Source: Catonia carolina
Lineage: Eukaryota > Arthropoda > Insecta > Hemiptera > Achilidae
Length of the DNA stretch: 64,000 nt
Direction: 5' to 3'
Assembly (NCBI GenBank): GCA_035578175.1
Contig: JAQMRL010000001.1
Coordinates: 437,756,639 to 437,820,638, forward strand
Positions 43,091 through 54,449 of the stretch are shown in pieces; the stretch's first letter is position 1; each line of letters opens with the position of its first letter. The notes under the pieces were generated by a model. The model ran no database searches and had not been told where the DNA came from. It was given only the letters and a program-made list of their open reading frames with translations. Position numbers and translations under genes: made by a program.

Positions 43091-43270
43091 GCTCCTAAAA
43101 TAAGTTGCAAAGAAGCTTTAACCGGTGCCGAAACATTACTAACTTTCATGGAAAATCAGGATGACACAGATTACGTGGACATTTTACATATTCGTGGTTA
43201 TATAAGAAAAATAAAAGAAATAATATTGCGGCATAAAATGAAACAAAGTAAAATAACAGATTTTTTGTGA
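43091..43270 (+). pseudogene. Tigger/Jerky-type transposase C-terminus
   Basis: About 58 codons: ETLLTFMENQDD, a helical basic stretch, and the ending KQSKITDFL-stop. The K.ITDF ending is characteristic of the C-terminus of Tigger/Jerky/CENP-B-type transposases. DDE domain absent. Confidence 0.75.
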
Positions 43271-43531
43271 TTTTTTTTGGTACGTAATTTAAGGTAAGAC
43301 TTATATAAATTTATGTAGTAAATATTTTTATTTCAATACAATTTGTTTATTTATTTCCGATATCCGATAGTATTAACATGTATTAATCAGTAAAATAAAA
43401 CATACGCGTAACTGATGGTTTTGGTTATGACGTAAGTGGTCTCGACCGAATTGGGTTGTATTATCCGTGTTTTCCGGTTATCCGGTATAGTTATCCCCCC
43501 AATTACCACGGATAATCGGTATTATACTGTA

Positions 43532-43814
43532 CTTTGTTTAGTTATTTATTTTTTAATTGAGAATTATATTAGTTTTACGGTTACTTTCGGTTAAACTAGG
43601 TATTGTAGTAGCAGTAGTTGTATTACCATCTTATATAAAACCGTTATAATGAATGAAATCTGCCGAGGAGAGGCAGATTATTATGTTCCTTGCACAACGC
43701 CTAAGTCTTAAAGTTGTAGACGAACCGGGAAAAAAGAATGGGGAAAGTACGAGAAATTAATAATTTCCGATGTTATAGGGAAGTACGTACCGTACCTAAT
43801 ATCTGGTACGTGAG
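43532..43814. other. No recognised feature
   Basis: Short spacer; GC slightly higher after 43650. Confidence 0.3.
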
Positions 43815-44000
43815 ATGGGATTAAAAATTGAAGGCCTCCAAAATAAATCCGAAAAATTAAACATCATTAAAAGCTTTAAATTTGCATCTCCTCCAACTAA
43901 ACAATATAAAACGAGTGTCGTATCAGATGACGTGAGACTGGCCCGATCGCTTAGAATGAAGGCCTACTGGGAGAAGAGAAAACAACGTAAGACTAAATAA
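43815..44000 (+). CDS. Unrecognised small basic ORF
   Basis: 61 codons, lysine/arginine-rich, ending MKAYWEKRKQRKTK. No known family. It lies outside the repeats I can define and in a slightly GC-richer stretch, so it could be a last exon, a transposase tail or chance. Confidence 0.2.
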   Translation: MGLKIEGLQNKSEKLNIIKSFKFASPPTKQYKTSVVSDDVRLARSLRMKAYWEKRKQRKTK

Positions 44001-44075
44001 ATGTTAAACTAACTTAAAGTGATCCAGTGTGGTCTTAAAAGTAGAAAAAAAAATAGATAGCCTATAACGCCCCTT

Positions 44076-44308
44076 CAATGGTAAACTCGCGAATATGCAA
44101 ATGTTGCGAATATGAGTTTGTACATGCTGATGTATACAACCCAACGCATGTTGTAGTACACTCGCAAATGTATATCTTGTTCGGTAAGGGAGATACAGCC
44201 TTTGTAAAATTACGAAAATACACGAAGTGTGTAAAAGAAGAAATCATTGAATTTGTTTTGTGCTCTCCTGTAAAACTAAGAATTTGCACATTCGCGAGTT
44301 TACCATTG
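44076..44308. mobile_element. Small inverted-repeat element (MITE-like)
   Basis: Left CAATGGTAAACTCGCGAAT and right ATTCGCGAGTTTACCATTG are perfect 19-bp inverted ends, with similarity continuing a few bases (ATGCAAAT/ATTTGCAC). 233 bp; the 92-codon frame across it is not supported as a gene. No TSD identified. Confidence 0.7.
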
Positions 44309-44309
44309 G

Positions 44310-44984
44310 ATGGACGATTTATAAAAAAATACCTTCCAGAAATGACCTACTTATAAAATTATTAAAGATTACTTTTTTACTTTATCAGTCGCAAATTCAT
44401 TTTAAAAAATTTTAAATTACGTAACCACATATTGTAGCCTATGATACTTATAAAGTAAGTTTGGAAAATATATAATCTGATTTCTGAGGATATATTAATT
44501 AATAGGACATAATTATTAGGGTAGGAAAAGGTTGTTTTTTGAAAAAAATTATTAGAAATTCCAAATGCAGAAATATTTTTTTCAACAATTAATCAGCTTC
44601 TTTTCTTATAATATTAATATTTAATAATTTTTATATATTATTTAATAATAATTATCTTTCTTTGAATTGGTATACAAATTATTTCATTTTTATTTTCCAG
44701 TTCAAATGAAGTTGTGTACCATAAGTCACAATAATTTTATGATACATTATTTGTAACTTACTTGGCTGAATGAGGGTAATTTTTGTATTATTTTTCTTCA
44801 GAACTTTTGAAGTAGGCACAACCTTATTTACAGTGTATTTTTTTTGTTTTTTTTTTGCACTTATTGTCTTTTCTCGGTTTGTTTTTTAGATAATTTCAGT
44901 CACTTTACAAAGTTACTGCAGTTCAAACCTAAAGAAACGTTTTTTTTAGACACAGTTTCGTTTGTTTTATCGAATAGCTTAAAA
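44310..44984. other. AT-rich, nothing recognised
   Basis: Long T and A runs, no repeat-family match. Confidence 0.4.
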
Positions 44985-45262
44985 ACCAAGAGATATAGAC
45001 CTAAAGTTGTGGGACCTGTTTTATTAGATTTTTCAGTTTAAAAACCATTAGAAATAATTGAATTCGCTCCTTAATTTACCTTCTCAGAATTTCAGCAAGT
45101 CTTCGTTTTACTGAGGGTACTGAGTTCCAAGCGAAATATTTTGCTAGCCATACTCGCTACCAAAAGCGTTTTAGGACGTATGTTTATAGTAAGTTTTTTT
45201 CTTTTTTTTTGCCTGTAAAGCGACCTCAGAAGTGCCGGTAAAACTTCGTGTATCACCTGTAG
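44985..45262. mobile_element. Diverged right half of the palindromic MITE
   Basis: GGGACCTGTTTTATTAGATTT, AAAAACCATTAGAAATAATTG and AATTCGCTCCTTAAT follow the right arm of the element at 4430-5262 in order, ending TTCGTGTATCACCTGTA. Older copy. Confidence 0.65.
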
Positions 45263-45290
45263 ATAGACCGCTACAATGTAAAACCTAACT

Positions 45291-45712
45291 TTTTTTTCAA
45301 TTCCTAGTATGTGTACGTTGCAATCTGTTCAATTTAGAACAGTAAGCAACCCCATGACCCAATGAGATGAGGATGATATGTATGACGTGAAAATGAGGTG
45401 TTGTCTTGTACAGACTCAGGCTGACAATTCCTAAGAGAGTATGGTTAATTGAATCCCAACCATCAAAGTACACCGGTGACCACTGTCTAGCATTCAAATC
45501 CGTATAAAAGTAGTTACTTTTATACGGATTTTTATACGGTTTCTTTTATACGGTTACTTTTATACGGTTACTTTATACGGGTTCCTGGTTCAAATCCGTA
45601 TAAAAGTAGTTACTTTTATACGGATTTGAACCAGGAACCTTCGTCTCCGAAAATCAGCTGTTAAACAGCTGATTTTGGCGACGACTTTACCTCTAGACCA
45701 ACCCGGTGGGTC
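45291..45712 (-). mobile_element. SINE-A with TSD and internal TATACGG expansion
   Basis: The 11-bp duplication AAAACCTAACT at 45280-45290 and 45713-45723 bounds it. About 100 extra bases at 45500-45625 consist of repeated TTTTATACGG units and two copies of a palindrome, AATCCGTATAAAAGTA joined to its complement, not present in other copies. Confidence 0.92.
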
Positions 45713-45723
45713 AAAACCTAACT

Positions 45724-46187
45724 AAGCCCACAGAAAAAGTCTAAAAGTCTTCCCCGTTCTGTTTTCGTGAAACTTTCAAACAAATTCAGATATTTTTCAC
45801 TTGGTGTGGAAAAGTGATTTTATTCACACATTCTGCCTATCCATAGATAAATTCATACTATTATACACTAGTATAAGAATTTACATGACTAAAATTGAGA
45901 ATAATAATGCTGCTACAAAGAATTTTTGTAAAAAATTAACATAATTGGTCTTTTAATGTTCTAAAATAATTTTTATCTATAAATGAGACACTTTTTATAA
46001 TTTTTTATCGATGCAAATTAAATCATATTTTATAGCTACTAACTATTCTATTGTAAAAAGTTAATTATTTTTCTTATCAAAATTTTGAAAAAATGAGTCG
46101 CTAAGTTGTTAAGTAGGTGATGTTTGTTTTAGTCATTTCTGTTTTATTGTTTCATCTTTTCTTGTAATTAAATCATTGCAAGTTAAA
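45724..46187. other. AT-rich, nothing recognised
   Basis: No feature. Confidence 0.4.
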
Positions 46188-46256
46188 GAAAAAATAGGCC
46201 TACTGTGCAAAATTGAATAAAGATTCAATTTTACACGCAGTAGGCCTATTTCTTTT
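46188..46256. repeat. Long hairpin with short loop
   Basis: AATAGGCCTACTGTGC plus AAAATTGAAT pairs with ATTCAATTTT plus ACGCAGTAGGCCTATT across a loop of about 4 bases; roughly 27 pairs with one or two bulges. It could be a microRNA-like hairpin or a tiny MITE. Confidence 0.75.
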
Positions 46257-46373
46257 CTTTTGGAATTTAAAAGTGGTATTAATTTTATTATTTAGTTAAT
46301 TATACTATTACTGTACTATTAGTTGCTTGTACGATGCGCAGTTTTCAGTTTTCTCCGTTTTTGTACGTTTTAA

Positions 46374-46822
46374 CCCTTTATAGGGCACTACGCTGCCCAT
46401 AACAGACAGGTGGAGTGTCAAATTATTTACACTCAATTTGTTCGTTGCAGGGCTAAAATAAATAGTTCTTTTTCTTATCACATGGTCAGCCAATTAAATG
46501 ACTGAATCATTTAAGAACAGAAGAGGTAGAGGTGTACTGTGACACTAATCAGAGTTATCTGCTCTGAAAGTAATGAATTTCATTGTACAGCCAGACCCTG
46601 TGGTGAATGAAGTGAAGGTGTCATTTACAGAGTGGAAAATATGTGCTTTTCAGAGGGCCCGGCATGCTGATAAGCGTACTTTTCCACTCAGTGAGTTGTG
46701 GCAATGGTAAACCACCTTACTCTTCGTTTTTACTTAGTAAAACCTCTAGAGGTTCAAACCAGCCTTTCGGCTGTTCACCTAAACAACAACAACAAGTACA
46801 CTTACTACAGACCTATAAAGGG
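46374..46822. mobile_element. TTAA-flanked short TIR element hosting a CAA-SINE
   Basis: TTAA (46370-46373) then CCCTTTATAGGGCACTAC; at the right CCTATAAAGGG then TTAA (46823-46826). TTAA target and CCC/GGG ends suggest a piggyBac-type MITE. The interior apart from the SINE is only about 50 bases. Confidence 0.55.
46393..46797 (+). mobile_element. CAA-SINE copy 6
   Basis: Full-length, from CTGCCCATAACAG to CTAAACAACAACAACAA. Shares diagnostic changes with copy 5 (TACTGTGACACTAATC, TATCTGCTCTGAAAG). Confidence 0.9.
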
Positions 46823-46829
46823 TTAACAT

Positions 46830-47084
46830 TTTTGGCGTCTACAGGGAGTTAGAAAGAGTATTTTAGTATGGTTCTTTAGTATTTTGGTATTTTAGTATGG
46901 TACTTTGATATTTTAGTGGTTCTACAGACTTCTTTGCTTCCCAAATCCTACTGTCCGTCATCTTCTGTCTCCCTAGTCACCCTTCCTTAGATTACTTGCT
47001 GCTATAGCGTCTTGGAATCCCTGTATTCATGTCTTCCGAGGGTGACCTCTTCTTCTATTTTCCGGATGGCAAAGAACTGCTCTT
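46830..47084. other. No recognised feature
   Basis: Short repeats of TTTTAGTATGG near 46860; otherwise nothing. Confidence 0.4.
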
Positions 47085-48448
47085 TCGGGCCATTTCTTCG
47101 CTGATACTAGATTTTTAACGTTCAAATATTGTCCTGATACTAGACGGTAATCAAATATAGATACTATCTGCTATATATAATACTATCTATAATATACTAT
47201 CTATAATATACTATCTATACTATATATAATATACTATTTTTAATATATAATACTACCTGCTTTGCAATCCAGTGACGTCTTTTTTCTTTGATAATTTAAG
47301 TAGAAATTTCCCTAATTTTTTATGTTATTCAATTAATAAATTTTTGATGGTCTTTTTCGATGTTAAGTAGCCTAGATTTATGTCAAACTGTAAATCTAAC
47401 GATTTCGGTTTTGATTCCCTGCTACGTTTAAATAAATAATTGCAGTAAATTTAAACCTGGAACAGGGATTGTACAGAATCCCTGGAACAGGGATTCTCAA
47501 ATAAAACAACACACTCTAGATAACAGACGAAAAAATATATTTTCTTTGATTTAGTAACTATTTTTTTTATACATACCTATTGAAATCGTTTTCACTGGTT
47601 GTGATTGAACAAGCTGTTGTAAAATTAAACAAATTATTTGTAATAACTTGGGGCCATCTCTCCGCTGATACTAGGTTTTTAACGTTCAAATATTGTTCTG
47701 ACACTACTCGGTAATCATCTGCTTTGCAATCCAGTAATGTCTTTTTTCTTTAATAATTTAAGTAGAAATTTCCCTAATTTTTTATCTTATAAAATTAAGA
47801 AATTTTTGATGGTTTTTTCGATGTTAAGTAGCCCCACCGGGTTGATCTAGAGGTAAAGTCGTCGCCAAAATCAGCTGTTTAACAGCTGATTTTCGGAGAC
47901 GAAGGTTCCTGGTTCAAATCCTAGTAAAGTTACTTACTTTTATACGGATTTGAATGCTAGACAGTGGCTACCGGTGTACTTTGATGGTTGGGGTTCAATT
48001 AACCATACTCTCTCAGGAATGGTCCACCTGAGTCTGTACAAGACTACACCTTATTTACACGTCATACACATCATCCTCATCTCATTGGGTCATCGGGTTG
48101 CTTATTGTTCTGAATTGAACAGATTGCAACGTACACAAATTAGGAATAAAAAAAAAAGTAGCCTAGATTTATGTCAAACTGTGAATCTAACGATTTCGGT
48201 TTTGATTCCCTGCTACGTTGTAATAAATAATTGCAGTAAATTAGAAATTTAAACCTGGAACAGGGATTGTCCAGAATCCCTGGAATAGGGATTCTCAAAT
48301 AAAACTGCACACTCTAGATAACAGATGAAAATAACTATTTTCTTTGATTTAGTATTTATTTTTCTTTGTAGCCTACATATTAAAATCGTTCTTGCTGATT
48401 GTGATTTTACAAGTTGTAAAATTAAATAAAATTATTTATAATAACTAG
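47085..48448 (+). repeat. Tandem segmental duplication with empty SINE site
   Basis: Copy 1 about 47085-47652, copy 2 about 47653-48448, sharing GCTGATACTAG, TTTAACGTTCAAATATTG, TTTAAGTAGAAATTTCC and CTGGAACAGGGATT. Copy 1 has an extra AT-rich (CTATCTATAATATA)n block at 47155-47258. Copy 2 has a SINE-A. Confidence 0.9.
47834..48155 (+). mobile_element. SINE-A with TSD and matching empty site
   Basis: Head CACCGGGTTGATCTAGAGG, B box GGTTCAAATCC, tail AATTAGGAATAAAAAA. TSD AAGTAGCC at 47826-47833 and 48156-48163. The unoccupied sequence ATGTTAAGTAGCCTAG survives in copy 1 near 47362. Confidence 0.95.
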
Positions 48449-49048
48449 ATCATAAGGACTGTTACGTCGGTTGTTTCATTTAGAAGCAGTTTCAATTGTA
48501 GTGAGACTCTGATATAGTAACATCATAATAACCATAATATTGCTTCCAATGTTATTAGCGTAAGCAATGTGGTATAGATATTTGTAATGCATTATTGTAA
48601 AGTTCAGCCTCTCTTATTTTGCTCCTAATGTAAACAAATAATGAGTCACTGAGCATGCGCATTATATAAAAATGTATACACGCTGATTAAAAAGTAACAA
48701 CAAAATACTTTCAAAAGTATTTAAATACAAAATACTTTTAAAGATATTTTTCTAAATGAAATTTTTAGGCCTACATCATATCATGACGATGTTTTAAGTA
48801 CTTATAATTTAAAAAATAGCTAACTTAATAGGAATACGACATCGAAAAAGTCGCAGACTCTAGCGTGCACCCTGCAGTAGGTGGCTTTTGTTTGTTGACA
48901 GTAGAAGCAAAATAAGAACGGCTCAACTGTACAGATGACTATATCAAATAGTATAATATAAAAATATCAGAGATCAATAATACATCTTATGATAAGTCAA
49001 TCAATCATTAGTGCCATCTTTAACAGCTGTTCACATTTTATTATATTG

Positions 49049-49104
<56 letters not shown>

Positions 49105-49824
49105 TATAGTAGGCTAGATTATACAAGAGAATTTATCTACTAATGTAACAAGTGTCATATTTAATTCTACATATTATAGTATTTGAGCAAGTGTTTTTTT
49201 TTTTTCATATCTACAGTATGATGTAGAAATGTATTACTGTAGTTTAATAAAAACATCAGTAGTCTATAATCTATTTAATCCTGGATCGTACAAGTTTCAT
49301 TTTATACATGAAATTTCAATCTTTTCTAAAATCAAAAAAATTTTGCTTTCTGAAATTGTTTACCAAAATGTCCATTGTAGGTTCGAATTTCGATCAACGA
49401 GAAGTTACAAGCTGTATTTTTATCTAGTTATTTTTTTGTAATTTTTTTGCAACAAAAAGTTATTTGTCATATTCGGCAATTTGTAAGTAATTAATATATT
49501 CATGTGTGTGCGTGTGTGTGTGTGTGTGCGCGCGCGTGCGCGAACACTTGTAATAGTATTATTACACAAGTGTTTGTACCACTTATAGTATTATTCGTCT
49601 AGGAGCAAAAATACCGCACCCAATGAAATTATAAAATATTTTAAAGTTCAAAAATAAACTTTAAATATGCTTTTTGCCTGAAATATTTTTAATCTGCACA
49701 GATTCTTTTAACTTCTTTTCTGCCCACAATTCGCGGCTTTAAAATTTGTTAGTAAATGAGTTAGGGACACCAGTAGGAGAACGAATATAATTTTTTTTAT
49801 GATTTAGCTCTTAGTTACAATGTA
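48449..49824. other. AT-rich with microsatellites
   Basis: (AT)n at about 49047-49103 and (TG)n with CG units at about 49503-49542. A 70-codon frame at 49229-49441 shows no domain. Nothing else recognised. Confidence 0.5.
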
Positions 49825-50153
49825 CCCACCGGGTTGGTCTAGAGGTAAATTCGTCGCCAAAATCAGCTGTACAACAGCTAATTTTCGAAGACGAAGGTTC
49901 CTGGTTCAAATCCAAGTAAAGGTAGTTATGTTTTGTACGGATTTGAATGCCAGACAGTTGTTACCGGTGTACTTTGATGGTTGGGGTTCAATTAACCATA
50001 CCCTCACAGGAATGGTCGGCCTGAGTCTGTACAAGACTACACCTCATTTACACGTCATACATATCATCCTTATCTCATTGGGTCATGGGGTTGCTTATTG
50101 TTCTGTATTGAACAGATTGCAACGTACACACATTAGGGATTAAAAAAAAAAAT
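49825..50153 (+). mobile_element. SINE-A with 10-bp TSD
   Basis: CCCACCGGGTTGGTCTAGAGG start, A-rich end, and TTACAATGTA at 49815-49824 and 50154-50163. Confidence 0.95.
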
Positions 50154-50163
50154 TTACAATGTA

Positions 50164-50866
50164 ACATTCCCTCATTAAAATGGTAGCAATATTTTTGATA
50201 ATCCAACAATCCTAAGTAGGCCCTATTAAAATTTAATTTTCAGTTTGAAAGAAGAAAATGTGCTTTTTGAACTTTCCGTTTTATTTGTTTTAATTTTTCG
50301 TGTATATTAAAGTCGTATTTGGCTAGTATTTCGTTATATCTTCAGGAATAATTTTATTATTCTTTTAAATTCTTAACGCACAAGGCAATGCTACACCCTA
50401 TCTGAATGTGTGGCAGTCAGATTTATGGTGCAGCAAAGCTTTTGTCATTTTATTAATACAGCATTTCCAAAGTAAATTATTACAATCATTATTAATTCCC
50501 GAGTTACGTATCCAAAAAAACATTACACTATCCCTTAAGTGGCTTTTAAGTCGGCGAAAAATTTCTAAAATTAAACCGTAGGTTCAGAGACGGATTTATA
50601 AATCAACATCATTCTTTAATAAGCAACATGAGTTCTCCCGATTTAGCAGAAATCGCAAAAAGACGACCTAAACGCCGATGGAATAGAGACTTGATGGACT
50701 TAAATTAACATAATACTAGTAGTAAAAATTTAATAAAATTTTAATTTTTTGGAGCGCTATCGCTGGGCAGTATCCTCCTCTAAGCAACTTATGCCGTTTT
50801 TTTATCACTGAATTGCACATTCTGATTATTTTTGGTATAGTTGTCTTTGAATAGTTGAAAAATTAG
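50164..50866. other. No recognised feature
   Basis: AT-rich spacer with no repeat-family match. Confidence 0.4.
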
Positions 50867-50876
50867 ATTAAATAAG

Positions 50877-51207
50877 TTTTTTTGTTGTAACCCCTAATTT
50901 GTGTACGTTGCAATCTGTTCAATTCAGAACAATAAGCAACCCCATGACCCAATGAGATGAGGTTGATGTGTATGACGTGTAAATGAGGTGTAGTCTTGTA
51001 CAGACTCAGGTCGACCATTCCTGAGATAGTATGGTTTATTGAACCCCAACCATCAAAGTACACCGGTAATCACTGTCTAGCATTCAAATCCGTATAAAAG
51101 TAACTACCTTTACTAGGATTTGAACCAGGAACCTTCTTCTCCGAAAATCAGCAGTTAAACAGCTGATTTTGGCGACGACTTTACCTCTAGACCAAACCGG
51201 TGGTTCA
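50877..51207 (-). mobile_element. SINE-A with 10-bp TSD
   Basis: Reverse-oriented full copy; ATTAAATAAG at 50867-50876 and 51208-51217. Confidence 0.93.
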
Positions 51208-51482
51208 ATTAAATAAGTAGAAAAGATTTTTTTGGACGTGTTGGTCAACGTGACTACATGTTTTGTAATGAAAAACTGCAGCTTATATTTTATTGTCTAG
51301 TGGTGCGTTTTTCGATCTATCGAAAAGTTTTTGATCTTTTTTCCTGCTTAAACTTTAACCCTCGTTTTTCAAAGATTGTATTTTTTAATTTAGGTACACA
51401 TACTTTAGTTGCTATTCAAGATTTTGCTTCAAATTTTCAGGGCTTAACCCTTGATTATAGAGTTAACTTTTGACATATTATT

Positions 51483-52435
51483 ACTTTCTCTTGCCTATAT
51501 GAATATATAGGAAGGAAAGTATTGTTTTCATGTCGATTTTTCGAAATCGAGTTTTCACCGGATCTATACGTTTTCAGACCCCCTGAATCCAAAAAACATG
51601 TTTTTAGCGATTGGTCTGTGTGTGTGTCTGTGTGTGTGTCTGTGTGTGTGTGTGTGAACAGAATATCTCAAGAACGGAACATCGTACGAACTTGAAACTT
51701 GAAACTTAAGTTACATACCACTACCGGACGCGACACGAACATTTTCATCAAAATCGGTCTACCGAAAGTAGTAGTTTATTCGTATAATTTTTCAGTTTTT
51801 TGCGATTTTCTCAAAAACTGGTCCTACGATTTTTTTTAAAATCACCTATTTTACTCAATTTTTTATTCTCAACAAGATAGGGTAGGCGCCATGTCTGCTG
51901 AAATTCTCGGTGAGGCTGTTTTCACGTAAAAACGTTGTTTTTTTAAGATTACGGCTTTAATATAAATTTTAGCGCAAAAACTTATATAATAAAAGTTGTA
52001 GAGAATTTAAAAACCTACAACTTCTGTTTCAAACATTTTTTTGTATAACGCTTAGTTTAGCGGTAATTTGCGATTTTCTGTTTTTTTTCTCACGAAAACG
52101 TGAGAAAAATCGATTTTTTTAACATTTCGGTCTTAGTATGCATTTTACGACAAAAGTGTATATAATTTAATTTATAGAAAATTAAAAGATCTACAACTTT
52201 TATTTAAAGCATTTTTCTCTACAGAGCCTAGTTTAGAGAGAAAGAGTGATTTTCCGTATTTCTAAGCCAAAATCAGGTTGATTTTCATTTTGCGTCTTTC
52301 ACTCATGATTAAAATTAGGTTATGTTTTTGAGGTTAGATTTCGTTTATTTCTAATATTTTATTAATACTGTTAGGTTTATTGTTAATTATTTGCATTGGC
52401 AAGAGAAAGTTGTGTGAGTGTTTCACACCAGATTT
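51483..52435 (+). mobile_element. HINE copy, complete
   Basis: Both ends present, GT tract with TC interruptions (51618-51656), 3' hairpin intact. Sits directly upstream of an older HINE tail in the same orientation. Confidence 0.92.
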
Positions 52436-52447
52436 TTTTTTTGAATC

Positions 52448-52794
52448 TTTTGGCTCTTCAAGACAGGGTAAACGTCATACTGAAATTCTTGGCGGCTTTG
52501 CTCTCGTGGTAATCGTATTTAAAATTGTGGTCTTAATAGGCTACTATGCATTTTAGGGCAAAAGTGTATACAGTTATAAAAGTTATAGTCTAGGTTATTA
52601 AATACCTACAATTTTATTTCAAGTATATTTTTCTACAGAACTTTGTTTAGCGTCAGTAAGTGATTTTCCATATTTTTAAATTCTACCAGGGTTTCATTTT
52701 GCGTCATTCACTTATGATTAAAAACAGGTTATATTGTTCATTATTTACATTGTCAAGAAAAAGCCATGAGAGTGTTTCATACCATATTTTTATA
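52448..52794 (+). mobile_element. Old HINE 3' part
   Basis: CAAGACAGGGTAAACGTCAT, TGCATTTTAGGGCAAAAGTG, TTCTACAGAACTTTGTTTAG and a decayed terminal hairpin GAGAGTGTTTCATACC align in order with the last ~350 bases of HINE but with heavy divergence. Indicates long-term activity of the family. Confidence 0.75.
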
Positions 52795-53282
52795 TTATGT
52801 TTTCTCCCACGTTGTACATGTTAATAAAACATAAATATTTTTATTTGACTTGTAAATCAATTGATTTAGAGGTTACATTTCAAATTGTTATTACTCTTAC
52901 ATAATTCTGAGAAATAGATCTGTATCACTTTTTACATCCTCTTCAAAATAAAATTCGCAAAGAAACAAACAATTTATTATTAAGAAGTGCAACAAAACAC
53001 AATTTACATAGTACAAAACTAATTACATAAATTATAATATTTATGTATTTATTTCATTTCGTTTTTAATTTTTTCTTTGATTAATAATTGGTCGGCCTTC
53101 TAATTATCTTGATTGCTGACAATATAAATTTAATTATTTCTCAAATAATTTATTATTAAATTTAATTAAAGCCGCGATGAGAATCTCAACAAGACTAACA
53201 GTAAGAAAAAATTTTAATTTGTAATCCGGACTAACTTTTTTGCGAATTCTCGACCAGTAAATTTTACTAACGATTATGGACG
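52795..53282. other. AT-rich, nothing recognised
   Basis: No feature. Confidence 0.4.
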
Positions 53283-53457
53283 CTCGGCCAGTTAGTGTAG
53301 AGATCAATGCAGTTGGCTTCTATGTCAGGGATTCCGGGTTCGATTCCCGTCCAAATGTATAATATTTTTTCATCGCTTCTTTTCATATTTCAACCTTCAC
53401 ATTATGCATTAGCAGTAATTTGGGCATTGGTAAAACAAAACAAAAAAAAACAAGAAA
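53283..53457 (+). mobile_element. SINE-J copy (distinct head, T2 tail)
   Basis: Head CGGCCAGTTAGTGTAGAG with B box GGGTTCGATTCCCG, then CCTTCACATTATGCATTAGC and AGTAATT ... AAAACAAAACAAAAA, which matches the T2 tail of SINE-B2. The head resembles neither SINE-B nor SINE-H. Confidence 0.6.
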
Positions 53458-53521
53458 AACCGATTTTGAATAATACACCAAGGAAAATTAAATTTTTATG
53501 TTAATAGCGTTGTTTTCTTGT

Positions 53522-53687
53522 TTTTTTGGTTTAACGTCCGACTGTTTAGCAATTACTGTTAATGCAGACGGTGAAGGATGAAATGATTTTTGTAACGTAT
53601 AAAAATATGCCGTGCCTGAATGGGATTCGAACCCAAGACCACATGATGAGAGGCGAGCACGTTACCAACTACGCCAATGCGGCCGGC
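53522..53687 (-). mobile_element. SINE-B2 copy
   Basis: T2 tail complement GGTTTAACGTCCGACTG at left, GGGATTCGAACCC B box, head complement CGCCAATGCGGCCGGC at right. AATAGCGT occurs just outside both ends (53504, 53688) and may be the TSD. Confidence 0.88.
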
Positions 53688-53699
53688 AATAGCGTGAAA

Positions 53700-54449
53700 C
53701 TACTCAAAATTGAATAAATCTTAATTGCAGTTTTTGACAAAAATAAATAAAATAAATTGATGTTAAATTAATCAATGAAAAAAATTTTAAAGTTTTGGTA
53801 CATTTTAATTCTGTAGTTGTAAACTGATTTTGAAGCGATTTTTGTACAATATCGGCCAAATGAATCATCGGACCAAATTTTGATGAAAACAAAACTTGCA
53901 TAACCCCTAAATTTGAACACTGTATAGAATGGATGACAAAGGGTTAACAAAACAAATTTTTTATGTACTAAACAATAAATCTAGGGTGTTTAAAAAGTTT
54001 AACGAAGTCAGATAGGACATAAAAAAAATTGATAACACGAGTAAATATAATAGACCAAAACATCTACTGTTTTTAAGGGCTTCCAAGAAAAATGGGAGCA
54101 AAACCCTTGATCGACGGAAGACAGGAAGCCCACAGTAGAAGAATTCTGAGTCTCGGCTACAAACAGAGCTTTCAGAAACTTGTACTGTATGAATCTAAGC
54201 TTTGTGCAGCTGCGGGATGAAGGGGACAGACGAAGTACCAGACTACTGCTACGTCATAACACTCTACTAATCATGCCATTGCTCTTCGCTGGGCAGTAGG
54301 CTGCCTCCTAGTGGGGTGACATACGTGGGTGTTGTTTTCACTATTCACTGTAGACGGCGACACACAATATAATATTATGTAGTTTGGATAGTACCCTTGA
54401 CAACTACAAACATAAAAGTAAAACGTTACGACTACTAACGCAATCTTTT
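53700..54449. other. No firm feature
   Basis: AT-rich to about 54040, then a GC-richer stretch (54100-54340) with no recognisable ORF. It might be LINE 3'-flank or a host segment; undecided. Confidence 0.35.

Larger units (their letters stand above)
42868..43529 (+). mobile_element. Tigger/pogo-type element, deleted, hosting SINE-B2
   Basis: The ends CAGTAGAGTACCGATTTTCC and GGATAATCGGTATTATACTG with TA at 42866-42867 and 43530-43531. Interior: SINE-B2 copy, then the transposase C-terminus. Confidence 0.85.

Noticed and set aside
44078..44356. 92-aa gene
   Set aside because: The frame starts and ends in the two inverted ends of a MITE-like element and shows no known domain.
47950..48252. 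Conserved protein of ~65-100 aa recurring in many places (NARQWLPVYFDGW...)
   Set aside because: It is the chance frame across the SINE-A body, including untranslated-looking and antisense copies; SINEs are non-coding.
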